Source: CAZDRX01 sp964508225 (GTDB lineage: Bacteria; Patescibacteriota; Gracilibacteria; Peribacterales; Peribacteraceae). From it: a stretch of DNA of 64,000 nt. Position numbers and translations under genes: made by a program. The notes beneath the pieces are model-generated. The model had not been told where the DNA came from. It saw only the letters and a program-made list of their open reading frames with translations, and ran no database searches. Location of the stretch: NCBI GenBank assembly GCA_964508225.1, contig CAZDRX010000005.1, positions 1 to 64,000 on the forward strand, written 5' to 3'. Below are positions 1 through 8,319 of this stretch, piece by piece. Position 1 is the stretch's first letter. Every line of letters starts with the position of its first letter.

Positions 1-113
1 TGCTCCTCCGGTTCCTCGGCACCGTCATCCAGAACCGCACCTTCGTCACCCCCTCTGTCTCCACCCCCTCCGGCACCTCGCTCGGGGAGATCTGGTGGGA
101 GAGGGTGAAGTAG
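1..113 (+). CDS. 3' end of a truncated upstream gene
   Basis: An open frame runs in from the left edge (first full codon at base 3) and ends at TAG 111-113. It gives about 36 C-terminal residues ending in EIWWERVK. No start is inside the window. The fragment is too short to assign to a family. It lies on the same strand as the VirD4/TraG-like gene, 36 bp upstream of it, so the two may be co-transcribed. Coding status is inferred from the open frame and the tight spacing. Confidence 0.5.
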   Translation, partial: LLRFLGTVIQNRTFVTPSVSTPSGTSLGEIWWERVK

Positions 114-149
114 CATTCAGATTTCCCTCCATCTCACGCTAAACTGTCT

Positions 150-2639
150 ATGAACCTCATGCAGAACACCCTCATCGCCCTCGGCATTCTCGCTCTCCTC
201 GCGGGAACGATCTGGCTGACACTCTGGATTCTCAGATTCCTCGCGGATCTCAGGCGCGAGCGCGAACTCGTGTTCATGCAGATCCTCATGCCGAAGAAGG
301 AGAGCAAGGAAGACAAGGAAGTGGAAGGCGAACAGTTTGCCGCCGCCAAGACATTCAAGGATGTGCTCGGCATCATGGATCATCTCTACCAGACACTCGC
401 GAGCCTCAAGGTGAACGGCATCAAACGTTACTGGAGAGGATCGCACTTCTTCTCGCTCGAATACGCCGCACTCGCAGGAGAGATTCTCACCTTCGTCGTC
501 GTCCCGCGCCGTATCGCCCCGCTCGTGGAGAAGCACATCACGTCCTTCTACCCCGACGCGATCATCGATCCCGTGGAGGACTACAACATCTTCACGAAGA
601 ACTCGGTGACGAAGACAACCGCGCTCGTGGCAAACAAGCCGTTCGTCTATCCGTTCAAGACATACAACCAGCTCAAGAGCGACGCCTACAACACCATCAC
701 GAACGCCTTCAGCAAGCTGAACAAAGATGAAGGTGCTGCGGTTCAATTCGTCATCCGTCCCGTGAAAGGCGGCTGGCAGAAGAAGCTCCAGAAGGAGGCC
801 GCGAAGATCATCAACCCGAAGAAGGGCGGCAAGCACTTCCTGTGGTGGAATCCCCTCTCGTGGATCTCTGCACTCTTCGATATGTTCGCAAACGACGGCA
901 AAGAAACTCCGGAAAGCGGAAGCTCCGAGCGCGTCACGCAACAGGCCGAGGAGCTGAGCAAAGCTATCGACGAGAAGGCCAACTCTCCGGGCTTCGAGGT
1001 GACGATCCGTCTCGTGAGCTCCGCCGATGACGAGGAGCGCGCCAAGCTCAATCTTGAGAGCATCGTCAGCTCATTCGTGCAGTTCAACGATGTCCGCGGC
1101 AACAGCTTCCACAAAACGAAATTCCACAACAACGCCCGCATGATCTTCGACTTCGTGCGCCGCACCCCGCGCCACACGATCCTCCAGCAGATGCTCTGGC
1201 AAAGGATGCTGCTCGGGTCGGCCGAGCTCGCGAGCCTCTTCCACTTGCCGAACATCAAGTACAACAAAATCCAGAATGTGAAGTGGCAGAACTTCAAAGT
1301 CGCTCCGTCACCCAAGAATATTCCGGAGGAAGGCCTGTTCCTCGGTTACAACACATTCCGGGGCGAACGGAAGAAAATCTTCATGAAGAACGACGACCGC
1401 TTCCGCCACTTCTACGTCATCGGTCAGACGGGTACGGGAAAATCGTCCGTCATCCAGATCATGGCGCGGCAGGACTTCAACAACAAGCGTGGCATCTGCG
1501 TCGTCGATCCGCACGGATCGCTCGTGGAAGACCTCTTCCCGTACATCCCGCGCGAACGCGCCGACGACGTCATCTACTTCAATCCCGCCGACACCGAGCG
1601 TCCGATGGGTCTCAATATGCTCGAGGGACGCTCAGAGGAGGAGCGTGACCTGATCGCCCTCGACGCCATGAACATGATGACGAAGATGTTCGGCGAGGAG
1701 ATCTTCGGCCCCCGCATCCAGGACTACTTCAGAAACGGCTGTCTCACGCTCATGGCGGACGAAGAAGAGGGAGGCGCAATCACGGACCTCGTCCGTCTCT
1801 TCACGGACGATGAATGGCAGAAGTACAAAGTCCAGCGGGTGAAGAACCCCATCGTGAAGTCCTTCTGGGAGAAGCAGATGGCACAGACCGGCCAGCGCGA
1901 GAAGCAGGAGATGATCCCCTACTTCGCGGCCAAGTTCGGTCAGTTCACCACGAACACGCTCATCCGCAACATCGTAGGTCAGGTGAAGAGTTCCTTCGAC
2001 TTCAGCGACGTCATGAATGGGGAGAAGATTCTTCTCATGAACCTCTCGAAAGGTCTCATCGGCGACGTGAACAGCAAGCTCCTCGGTATGATCATCGTGA
2101 ACAAGATTCAGGTGGCCGCCATGCGCCGTCAGCGCGAAGACGCCAAAGCCCGCAAGGACTTCTTTCTCTACATCGATGAATTCCAGAACTACGTGACGGA
2201 CTCGATCGAATCGATCCTCTCCGAAGCGCGCAAGTACCGCCTCGGCCTCGTGATCGCCCACCAGTACCTCGATCAGCTGGAGAAGGACAGCAAGCTCAGC
2301 GGCTCCGTGAAGCTCAAGGGCGCGGTGTTCGGCAACGTCGGTACGATGATGTTCTACAAGATCGGTCCGCAGGACGCCGAATTCTGCGCGAAGGAAATGA
2401 AGCCGGTGTTCAGCGAATCCGACCTCGTGAACCTCGACGCGTTCAAGGGCTGCATGAAGCTCTCCGTCGACAGTCAGCCGAGTCAGCCGTTCTCCATCGA
2501 GATCCCGAAGCCGTGGCAGGACACGAGTTACGTGAAGGACACGAAAGCCGTGGAAGCCTTCAAGCAGCTCTCACGTCTGAAGTACGGACGCGACAAAGAC
2601 TTCGTGAGCCGCGAGATCCTGCGGCGCATCGGAAACTAA
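150..2639 (+). CDS. VirD4/TraG-like type IV secretion coupling ATPase
   Basis: 829 aa. An N-terminal transmembrane helix (about residues 6-30) is followed by a cytosolic region and a RecA-type motor. Walker A GQTGTGKS lies at 425-432, followed by a VVDPHG strand. Walker B with the DEFQ signature lies at 671-679, and a later IAHQYLDQL segment resembles the TraG/HerA sensor region. Family knowledge: such membrane-anchored hexameric ATPases pump DNA or protein substrates through type IV secretion or conjugation channels. No VirB, relaxase or pilus genes are in view, so its partner machinery is unknown. ATG at 150 follows a CU-rich stretch and a TAAACT hexamer; an in-frame ATG at 159 is an alternative start. 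It converges on the sortase gene with a 2-bp gap. The ATPase call is firm, the substrate unknown. Confidence 0.85.
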   Translation: MNLMQNTLIALGILALLAGTIWLTLWILRFLADLRRERELVFMQILMPKKESKEDKEVEGEQFAAAKTFKDVLGIMDHLYQTLASLKVNGIKRYWRGSHFFSLEYAALAGEILTFVVVPRRIAPLVEKHITSFYPDAIIDPVEDYNIFTKNSVTKTTALVANKPFVYPFKTYNQLKSDAYNTITNAFSKLNKDEGAAVQFVIRPVKGGWQKKLQKEAAKIINPKKGGKHFLWWNPLSWISALFDMFANDGKETPESGSSERVTQQAEELSKAIDEKANSPGFEVTIRLVSSADDEERAKLNLESIVSSFVQFNDVRGNSFHKTKFHNNARMIFDFVRRTPRHTILQQMLWQRMLLGSAELASLFHLPNIKYNKIQNVKWQNFKVAPSPKNIPEEGLFLGYNTFRGERKKIFMKNDDRFRHFYVIGQTGTGKSSVIQIMARQDFNNKRGICVVDPHGSLVEDLFPYIPRERADDVIYFNPADTERPMGLNMLEGRSEEERDLIALDAMNMMTKMFGEEIFGPRIQDYFRNGCLTLMADEEEGGAITDLVRLFTDDEWQKYKVQRVKNPIVKSFWEKQMAQTGQREKQEMIPYFAAKFGQFTTNTLIRNIVGQVKSSFDFSDVMNGEKILLMNLSKGLIGDVNSKLLGMIIVNKIQVAAMRRQREDAKARKDFFLYIDEFQNYVTDSIESILSEARKYRLGLVIAHQYLDQLEKDSKLSGSVKLKGAVFGNVGTMMFYKIGPQDAEFCAKEMKPVFSESDLVNLDAFKGCMKLSVDSQPSQPFSIEIPKPWQDTSYVKDTKAVEAFKQLSRLKYGRDKDFVSREILRRIGN

Positions 2640-2641
2640 GG

Positions 2642-3841
2642 CTACTTGATCGCGACGGCCTCGACGGGTTTTGCGTACACGAGATAACGGTTCGTGATGC
2701 TGTCCGGCGGCCAGCAGGTGTAGAGCACGAGCTCCTCGCCGTGTTCATCGGGCTCGAAGGCTCCTTTCTCTTTGGCGGGAATCGTCTTCTTGTCCGAGAC
2801 CTGATACACGTAGAGCTTGCCGTCGTACGTGACGTACACGCGGTCACCCACCTTGATCTCGTTGATGCCGCGGAAGATCTTCGTGAACTTGGAGAGATCC
2901 CACGGATAACCGCTCGAGTGACCGTAGACCATGATCTTGCCGCCCTGACCGGGGTAACTGAAGAGATGACCGACTCCCTGCTGGAGCGGGGCAAGAACTC
3001 CCTTCTGACTGTACGGATCGGCGGGGTGCGTGATCGTAAGATCGATGATGCCGAGTGAAGGAATCGTGATCGCGAAGTTCTTCTTGGATGCGTACTGCGC
3101 GAGTGACGGGTTGTCGACGGCGATGGGAGCCGCGGAGGAAGCAATCGAAGATGCGACGGAAGAACTGTCGCCGCCGTTCACACTCAGAACCGGTACGGAC
3201 GACGGAGCCGACGACTGCACGCCGGCGAAGGATTGCTGCATCCGGTACACCATGTTGATGAGTTCACCGCGCGTGAGGTAATCACCGGGACTGAGCCTGC
3301 TGCCGATCATGACGGCGCCACGCTGGTTCAGGATCGACAAGGCATCCGTGTACCAGTGACCGACGTCATTCTGGAGGTCATCGGACGAGGAGAACTGACC
3401 GGACGTGTTCTGGAGACCATAGGAGCGGACGAGCATGCTGCCTGCTTCCGCCACCCGCACGCCGCCGTTCGGCCAGAAGTGTCCGTCGGGATATCCCTTC
3501 ACGAGTCCGTACTTAAAACCGACTTCGATGTACGCGGCATACCACTGACGCTGATCGACGTCCGGGAAGAGGCTGATCGGAGGCATCGCGCTCGATGTGC
3601 GTGTGATCTCGGTGGCGAATCTCTGCTGCGCCTTGAGGATCACCTTGAGTGCCTCCACGCGGTTCACGTAATCGTCGAGACGCACATCACCGCCGCCATC
3701 GATGACGCCTGTCGAACTGAGTGCCATCACGGCATCGCTGTAGGCGGATGGATCGATGTATCCCTGCGCGAAGAGAGGTGCGGGGAGCACGATCAGCTGA
3801 AGGCACAGAAGCAGCCGGGCAAGGACAGAAGGCTTGTTCAT
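2642..3841 (-). CDS. SLH-domain sortase (surface transpeptidase)
   Basis: 399 aa from the ATG at 3841; an ATG at 3862 would add 7 residues. A signal peptide (hydrophobic stretch ending near LFAQG) is followed by three S-layer-homology-like segments (roughly residues 20-195). The best of them has GYPDGHFWP with a downstream RVAEAG. A Ser/Val-rich linker (about 205-235) leads to a C-terminal sortase fold. Catalytic residues are visible: His in YGHSSG, Cys in LYTCWPP and Arg in NRYLVYA. Sortases cleave a sorting signal and transfer proteins to the envelope. SLH repeats bind cell-wall polymers, so this enzyme appears to be anchored to the wall. Start 3841 is preferred because the hydrophobic core follows directly and the promoter -10 lies only 10 nt upstream (near-leaderless mRNA). 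Confidence 0.88.
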   Translation of the reverse strand: MNKPSVLARLLLCLQLIVLPAPLFAQGYIDPSAYSDAVMALSSTGVIDGGGDVRLDDYVNRVEALKVILKAQQRFATEITRTSSAMPPISLFPDVDQRQWYAAYIEVGFKYGLVKGYPDGHFWPNGGVRVAEAGSMLVRSYGLQNTSGQFSSSDDLQNDVGHWYTDALSILNQRGAVMIGSRLSPGDYLTRGELINMVYRMQQSFAGVQSSAPSSVPVLSVNGGDSSSVASSIASSAAPIAVDNPSLAQYASKKNFAITIPSLGIIDLTITHPADPYSQKGVLAPLQQGVGHLFSYPGQGGKIMVYGHSSGYPWDLSKFTKIFRGINEIKVGDRVYVTYDGKLYVYQVSDKKTIPAKEKGAFEPDEHGEELVLYTCWPPDSITNRYLVYAKPVEAVAIK

Positions 3842-3851
3842 CGGGTTTATT

Positions 3852-3879
3852 ATTTTATGCATTTTTCGATATTTGTCAA
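3852..3879 (-). promoter_or_regulatory. Promoter of SLH-sortase gene
   Basis: Minus strand: TTGACA (3874-3879), 16-bp spacer, TAAAAT (3852-3857). The -10 ends 10 nt before the ATG at 3841, so transcription should start almost at the start codon. The ATG at 3862 would lie upstream of the -10, which argues against it. The -35 sits just upstream of the rsmE stop codon. Confidence 0.75.
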
Positions 3880-3882
3880 TAC

Positions 3883-4599
3883 CTACGCATGTATCGCCAG
3901 ATACGTCCCGACGACCGCGGCGGTCTCCGCACGAAGAGCCAGAGAACCGAGTGAAGCTACCGTGAAACCCTTCTTTTCTGCCTTTTCAGCTTCCGCGTCC
4001 GTCCACCCTCCTTCGGGTCCGATCCAGACACCTGCATCCCCCGCTCCTTTGAGGGATGTGCCCCAGTCCTCCCCCGTTGCACCGAGGTGGAAAAAGACGT
4101 TCTTCGCCGGAGCGAGCGCGAGTGCAGCGACGAAATCAACGGGTTCTTCGATGACAGGCACCACTCCCCTGCCGCACTGCTCGACGGCCTCACGCGCAAT
4201 TCTTGTCAGCCGATCCATCCGAAGTCCTGTCTTCACGGTGCGTTCACCGATGACGGGAACAATCTTCGTAGCACCCACTTCGGTCGCTTTCTGCACGACC
4301 CACTCGAAGTTCTCACGACGGAGAATCGAACAGAAGAGCGTGACACTCCGTGCAGGCTCCGTCGTGATCGCCCGGACATCGCCGGCGTGAACTTCGATCC
4401 GATCCTTCTCGACGCGCTCAATGAGCGCCTCTGCCTCCGATCCCTTGCCGTCCATGAGGATGAGCGAAGAACCGACGGTCAGCCGGAGGACCGAGCGAAT
4501 CTGGTGCACGAGGTCGGTATCCGTCAGGGTAAGCGGACCTTCAGAGAGAGTGTCACCGATGAGAAAGCGGTGGAGGCGCATGCCGTGTTTTCCGGACAT
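3883..4599 (-). CDS. rsmE: 16S rRNA m3U1498 methyltransferase
   Basis: 238 aa, usual family length. RsmE methylates N3 of U1498 in helix 44 of 16S rRNA with SAM, in the assembled 30S subunit. The SPOUT-fold signatures are present: HRFLIGD at the N-terminus (PUA-like domain), ERTVKTG, GPEGGWT (knot/SAM site) and SLGSLALRAETA near the C-terminus. The start at 4599 overlaps the stop of the upstream subtilase gene by one base (TGATG), which implies translational coupling. An internal ATG at 4581 (MRLHRFL) gives the more typical family N-terminus, so the exact start is slightly uncertain. Its 3' end lies directly beside the -35 of the sortase promoter. Confidence 0.92.
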   Translation of the reverse strand: MSGKHGMRLHRFLIGDTLSEGPLTLTDTDLVHQIRSVLRLTVGSSLILMDGKGSEAEALIERVEKDRIEVHAGDVRAITTEPARSVTLFCSILRRENFEWVVQKATEVGATKIVPVIGERTVKTGLRMDRLTRIAREAVEQCGRGVVPVIEEPVDFVAALALAPAKNVFFHLGATGEDWGTSLKGAGDAGVWIGPEGGWTDAEAEKAEKKGFTVASLGSLALRAETAAVVGTYLAIHA

Positions 4600-5888
4600 C
4601 AGAACGAATCCGTGCGCAGGACGGGTCCGTAGGTGCGGACTCCGGAAGCGTGGCTAAACGGCGTGGCAGAAGCTCCACACTCGGAATTCCAGTTCACGTC
4701 ACCGGGCTCGGCGGTGGCGAGAAGCGCAGCCCTGACCTGCGCGGGCGTGCTGCCCGGATGGGTCTGGATGTAGAGCGCTGCAGCGCCCGCCACATGAGGA
4801 GTCGCCATGCTCGTCCCGCTGATCGTGTTGTAACCGCCGCCCTTCCATGTCGAGAGGATCGAAACACCGGGAGCGCCGAGGATGCGATCCACGTCGCCTG
4901 CAAGCGTGGCGTAGTTCGAGAACGAAGCGAACGTGTCGTCCGCACCGTAGGAAGTCGCGGCTCCTCCGCCGCACGGAGCGCCATTGGAATCTGCAAGTGC
5001 AGAAACGGCGAGGACTTCCGGATACGCAGCGGGGACGGAATTCCTCAGATCGGCACCGTCATTGCCGGCAGCGACAAGGTACGTGACACCGGCCGCAACC
5101 GAGTTGCAGACTGCCTGATGAAGCGCGTCGGCATTGCATGCGCCGTTCGTTCCTCCTCCTCCAAGACTCATATTGGCCACCTTGATATGCGATGCCTGAG
5201 ACGTTACGAAATCGATGCCGCAGATCACACTGCTCCACGTGCCGTTCCCATTTCGGTCCAGGACACGTACTGACCATAACTTGGCTTCCGGAGCCACTCC
5301 CACGACACCCTGTGTATTCTGCAAAGCAGCGATGGTGCCGGCAACGTGCGTCCCGTGCCCGTTCTGATCCGCGAAGCTTTTTTGACCCGCGACACAGTTC
5401 TTGCCGCCGAGAATATTCGCCTTGAGATCGGGATGTGTCAGATCAATACCCGTGTCGATGACGGCCACCTCGACTCCCGTCCCCTTGTTCGTCTTGTTCT
5501 CGGCATAGATGCGCCTGACACCGCTCGGAACCGTCTGTACTGTCGGCTGAGGAGAGGGCCTCGCCGCGATACTGACAAGGTAATCCTCGCTCACCATGAG
5601 CACGCGCGGATCATCGGTCAGATCCTTGAGCTTCTTCAGCGTGAGGTGCGCCGAGAATCCTTTGAGTGCGTGCTTGTAGAGATGTTTCACTTCGCCGTGG
5701 TGTCTCGCTGCAATGTCCGCTGCGGCACTGTCGACGTCACTTCCATCCTTCAGAACCACGATGTAATCCCCGCTGCTCTGAACCGGCGTCTGATCCGGGG
5801 TCAGCAAATCAACGTTGCCGACTGCGGCCGAGAGTGTCGGCACGAGGAGTGCGGCAAGTGAGACGAAAGCGATGGAGGAGCGGCGCAT
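4599..5888 (-). CDS. Secreted subtilisin-like serine protease (S8)
   Basis: 429 aa. A signal peptide (MRRSS then a hydrophobic run ending at LSAAVG) is followed by an inhibitor I9-type propeptide (about 40-105, YIVVLKDGSD ... VLMVSEDYLV). The subtilase domain shows the full catalytic triad: Asp in VIDTGID, His in GHGTHVAGT and Ser in GTSMATPHVAG. The oxyanion Asn is in AAGND. It is probably an extracellular or wall-associated, self-activating protease; the target is unknown. The ATG is preceded by a CU-rich leader (CCATTACCCCTCCTGTTTC) and a TACGAT hexamer at 5915-5920. It is co-transcribed with rsmE through a 1-base stop/start overlap, an unusual pairing of a secreted protease with an rRNA methylase. 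Confidence 0.93.
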   Translation of the reverse strand: MRRSSIAFVSLAALLVPTLSAAVGNVDLLTPDQTPVQSSGDYIVVLKDGSDVDSAAADIAARHHGEVKHLYKHALKGFSAHLTLKKLKDLTDDPRVLMVSEDYLVSIAARPSPQPTVQTVPSGVRRIYAENKTNKGTGVEVAVIDTGIDLTHPDLKANILGGKNCVAGQKSFADQNGHGTHVAGTIAALQNTQGVVGVAPEAKLWSVRVLDRNGNGTWSSVICGIDFVTSQASHIKVANMSLGGGGTNGACNADALHQAVCNSVAAGVTYLVAAGNDGADLRNSVPAAYPEVLAVSALADSNGAPCGGGAATSYGADDTFASFSNYATLAGDVDRILGAPGVSILSTWKGGGYNTISGTSMATPHVAGAAALYIQTHPGSTPAQVRAALLATAEPGDVNWNSECGASATPFSHASGVRTYGPVLRTDSF

Positions 5889-5992
5889 GAAACAGGAGGG
5901 GTAATGGAGTCAAAATCGTACGCCGGGATGCCGGCATTTACCACAGCGCCTCTGGCCATGCTGCCAAAAGTGCCAAAATAGACGTCTTGAGA

Positions 5993-6014
5993 CACCCTAG
6001 GCTTTGAGGGTGTC
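5993..6014 (-). terminator. Hairpin downstream of deacetylase gene
   Basis: Inverted repeat GACACCCT/AGGGTGTC around a short loop lies just past the deacetylase stop codon (6019-6021). On the minus strand it is followed by a moderately T-rich stretch. It is likely a factor-independent or stabilising 3' hairpin; the poly-T is weak. Confidence 0.5.
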
Positions 6015-6018
6015 GGAT

Positions 6019-6771
6019 CTAAGGCAGGACTTTCTGCAGGTTCGTCTCGTCCGTCATCATGATCCGCGGAAGCTTGAAGAAGTCGTCCTTCACAGTCGCC
6101 ACTCTCGGATCCATGATCGTGCCTGTCGTGTATCCAGCGGCAGCAGTATGTTCGCGAACGGTCTTGTTCTGCGCCGTCGACGGATACGCAACGTGATAGA
6201 TGCGTCTGCCCATGAGAGCCTCGAGCGTCTTCTTGCTATCGAGTAATTCCTGATCGAGCCTCTTGAGGCTGAGCGCCGTGAGTGTGGAATGCGTCACGGT
6301 GTGTGACTCGATATCCATGCCTGCTTCGGACATCACCTTCACCTCTTCCTCGACGATGAACGATCTGTTCTTCAGGCGGTTCGCGATGAGATAGAAGACT
6401 CCGATCTGATTATTTTTCTTCAGGACAGGAAATGCCAACGTGTACTGGGTACGGTTGTTGTCGTCGAAAGTGATCACCACGGGCTTCTCCGGGCCGGACT
6501 TTCCTCTGAGCATGTCCGCCGCCTGATCGAGTGTCACCGTCGTGTATCCGTGCTCCTTGATCCATGCCATGTGCTTCTCGAAGACCTTCGGCGAGACGGA
6601 CATTTTGTAACTCCACGTGGATTTAGGATACGACTTGGTTTCGCGGATGTGGTGATAGACGAGGATCGGGATCCGGACGGAAGGCTGCGGCGAAGCGGAA
6701 GAAGCGGCAAACACACCACCCGACATGCCAAGGAGCGCAAGGCCGAGCGTGATCCGGATCAATCGTGACAC
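6019..6771 (-). CDS. Exported polysaccharide deacetylase (NodB fold, CE4)
   Basis: 250 aa with a GTG start. A signal peptide (to about residue 23) is followed by a NodB domain. LVYHHI, VVITFDD (motif 1 aspartates), ESHTVTH (motif 2, zinc His-x3-His) and VAYPS (motif 3-like) are visible. CE4 enzymes remove acetyl or other acyl groups from peptidoglycan, chitin-like or exopolysaccharide chains outside the cell. Motif 1 ends in Asn (TFDDN) rather than the usual Gly, a mild deviation. The start is fixed by a TAGAAT -10 six nt upstream of the GTG (leaderless). The gene is divergent from apbE over a 30-bp gap with a shared inverted repeat. Confidence 0.88.
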   Translation of the reverse strand: MSRLIRITLGLALLGMSGGVFAASSASPQPSVRIPILVYHHIRETKSYPKSTWSYKMSVSPKVFEKHMAWIKEHGYTTVTLDQAADMLRGKSGPEKPVVITFDDNNRTQYTLAFPVLKKNNQIGVFYLIANRLKNRSFIVEEEVKVMSEAGMDIESHTVTHSTLTALSLKRLDQELLDSKKTLEALMGRRIYHVAYPSTAQNKTVREHTAAAGYTTGTIMDPRVATVKDDFFKLPRIMMTDETNLQKVLP

Positions 6772-6777
6772 AGAAGG

Positions 6778-6795
6778 ATTCTAGCAAGATAGAAT
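6778..6795. promoter_or_regulatory. Divergent leaderless promoter pair with inverted repeat
   Basis: ATTCTA-GCAAGA-TAGAAT is a perfect 6+6 inverted repeat. Each arm is the -10 box (TAGAAT) of one gene: 6 nt before the GTG of the deacetylase on the minus strand and 6 nt before the ATG of apbE on the plus strand. Both mRNAs should start at or next to the initiation codon. The two RNA polymerase sites overlap, so they probably exclude each other. Confidence 0.6.
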
Positions 6796-6801
6796 GGATT
6801 C

Positions 6802-7680
6802 ATGGAAACCGATCCGAAACAATTCTTGTACGAGTCGATGGGCACTGCGTGGTCGGTAAGCGTGTGGGACGACATCGACCCGTCCGTTTTCTCAGGACTG
6901 AAAACCTCGATCATCGCCGATTCGAAGGCCTTCGATGAGACGTACTCGCGGTTCAAGGCAGCCTCACTCGTCTGGCAGCTCAGCGAGAAGCGCGGCTTGT
7001 TGGAAGTACCGGAGGATCTCGTGCTCATGCTCCGGCTGTACGATCGACTCGGCGCACTGTCCGGCGGGAAACTCAACCCTCTGGTCGGGTTCGCGCTCTC
7101 CGACCTCGGCTACGACGCGACGTACACACTGAAACCGAAGGACTCGATCCGGCCTGTGCCGGAATTCGGGAAAGCACTCCGCATCATCGATGATACGCAC
7201 ATTGAGCTGATGGAGTCCGTACTCATCGATCTCGGCGCGCTCGGAAAGGGATTCTTCGTGGACAAGATCGCAGCGTACCTCCGCAGGCAGGGCATCCGGC
7301 GATTCCTCGTGAACGGCAGTGGCGACATCTATTACTCCGGCGACGGAAAACCGCTCCGTGCAGGGCTCGAACACCCCTCTGACCCGACGAAAGTGATCGG
7401 GGTAATCGAAATCAGTGAAGGCGCTCTCTGCGCGTCGGCGACAAACCGGAGGGCATGGAGCGGGTATCACCACACGATCGATCCGCAATCACTCACGTCC
7501 CCGCAGGACATCATCGCGACGTGGGTTCGCGCCGACACTGCAGCACTCGCGGACGGACTCAGCACGTGTCTCTTCCTCACCGAGCCGGAGCGTTTCCGCG
7601 ACATATCGTTCGAGTACTGCCTCCTCAATCCCGCGTACAAAATAAAACGCTCCGCCGGATTTACGGCGGAGCTGTTCTGA
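6802..7680 (+). CDS. apbE: FAD:protein FMN transferase
   Basis: 292 aa, shorter than classical ApbE because it lacks the signal peptide/lipobox. ApbE hydrolyses FAD and attaches FMN by a phosphoester bond to Ser/Thr of flavoproteins, using Mg2+. Family marks are FMGTAWSV-like near the N-terminus, the YSRFKA segment, LNPLVGFAL, the DLGALGKGFFVDKIA motif, NGSGDIYYSG, and a C-terminal HTIDPQ plus ATWVRADTAALADGLSTCLF block with the metal-binding Asp/Thr region. The start is set by TAGAAT 6 nt upstream (leaderless). It converges on the FMN-binding lipoprotein gene 21 bp away, its likely substrate. The lack of an export signal while the likely target is exported is odd. Confidence 0.9.
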   Translation: METDPKQFLYESMGTAWSVSVWDDIDPSVFSGLKTSIIADSKAFDETYSRFKAASLVWQLSEKRGLLEVPEDLVLMLRLYDRLGALSGGKLNPLVGFALSDLGYDATYTLKPKDSIRPVPEFGKALRIIDDTHIELMESVLIDLGALGKGFFVDKIAAYLRRQGIRRFLVNGSGDIYYSGDGKPLRAGLEHPSDPTKVIGVIEISEGALCASATNRRAWSGYHHTIDPQSLTSPQDIIATWVRADTAALADGLSTCLFLTEPERFRDISFEYCLLNPAYKIKRSAGFTAELF

Positions 7681-7701
7681 AGAAAAACCGATGCGAGAGG
7701 A

Positions 7702-8241
7702 TTACGCCTTGGCTTCGGCCTTGATCTTCGTGAGGGCGTCCATGAATCCGCCGCCCGTGAGTGAGGAGCCATTCACAACACCGACAGAGACATCGTTGAG
7801 CGATTTGCCGACGACCTGCTCCTTGAAGCCCTCACCGAACGCCTGCTGCATCTTCATACTCTTCGCGTGCGTGGCATCGCCGGAGAACGTGGCATCCGTC
7901 ACGGTGCCGTCCTTGACCGTGATCGAGACGTGAACACTCTCGCCGCCTGCCGGAGATGTGTAGACGCCATCGGCGGCGTACGTGCCGTCGCGGTAAAGAT
8001 GCATCGCAGCCGGACTGCTCATCATGCCGTCGGGCGAACTCTGCATCATGACGTCGGGAACGGACGATTCCATCGCAGCTGCCGAAGACGGAGCCGAGCT
8101 CATCATGAGGCCGTCATCTGTCTCGACCGGAAGAGCTGTCTGACTGCAACCTGCAAGGAGAACGCCGAAGGCCGTCGCCGTCATGATCGGACTGAAGATG
8201 TTTGCCATGCGCTTCTCGATGCGCGACTGGAGAGTGGTCAT
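7702..8241 (-). CDS. FMN-binding-domain lipoprotein, likely ApbE substrate
   Basis: 179 aa. An N-terminal signal with lipobox LLAGC (Cys about 32) predicts lipid anchoring outside the membrane. A low-complexity Ser/Met/Pro linker (about 40-80) is followed by an FMN_bind-like domain (YRDGTYAADGVY, VHVSITVKDG, DATFSGDA). NGSSLTGGGF near 158-166 occupies the place where Thr/Ser is flavinylated in this family, with Thr162 the candidate. Role inferred: an extracellular flavin electron carrier loaded by ApbE, encoded next door on the opposite strand. The ATG at 8241 follows a CU-rich leader (TTTGTTTCCTCCCATTCTCCA); an internal ATG (residue 12) is an alternative. The electron partner is unknown. Confidence 0.82.
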   Translation of the reverse strand: MTTLQSRIEKRMANIFSPIMTATAFGVLLAGCSQTALPVETDDGLMMSSAPSSAAAMESSVPDVMMQSSPDGMMSSPAAMHLYRDGTYAADGVYTSPAGGESVHVSITVKDGTVTDATFSGDATHAKSMKMQQAFGEGFKEQVVGKSLNDVSVGVVNGSSLTGGGFMDALTKIKAEAKA

Positions 8242-8319
8242 TGGAGAATGGGAGGAAACAAAACGGGCAGAGTGTACCCGCGGGAAAGTTGATCCTACAA
8301 GACAGGAATTAAGGACATA

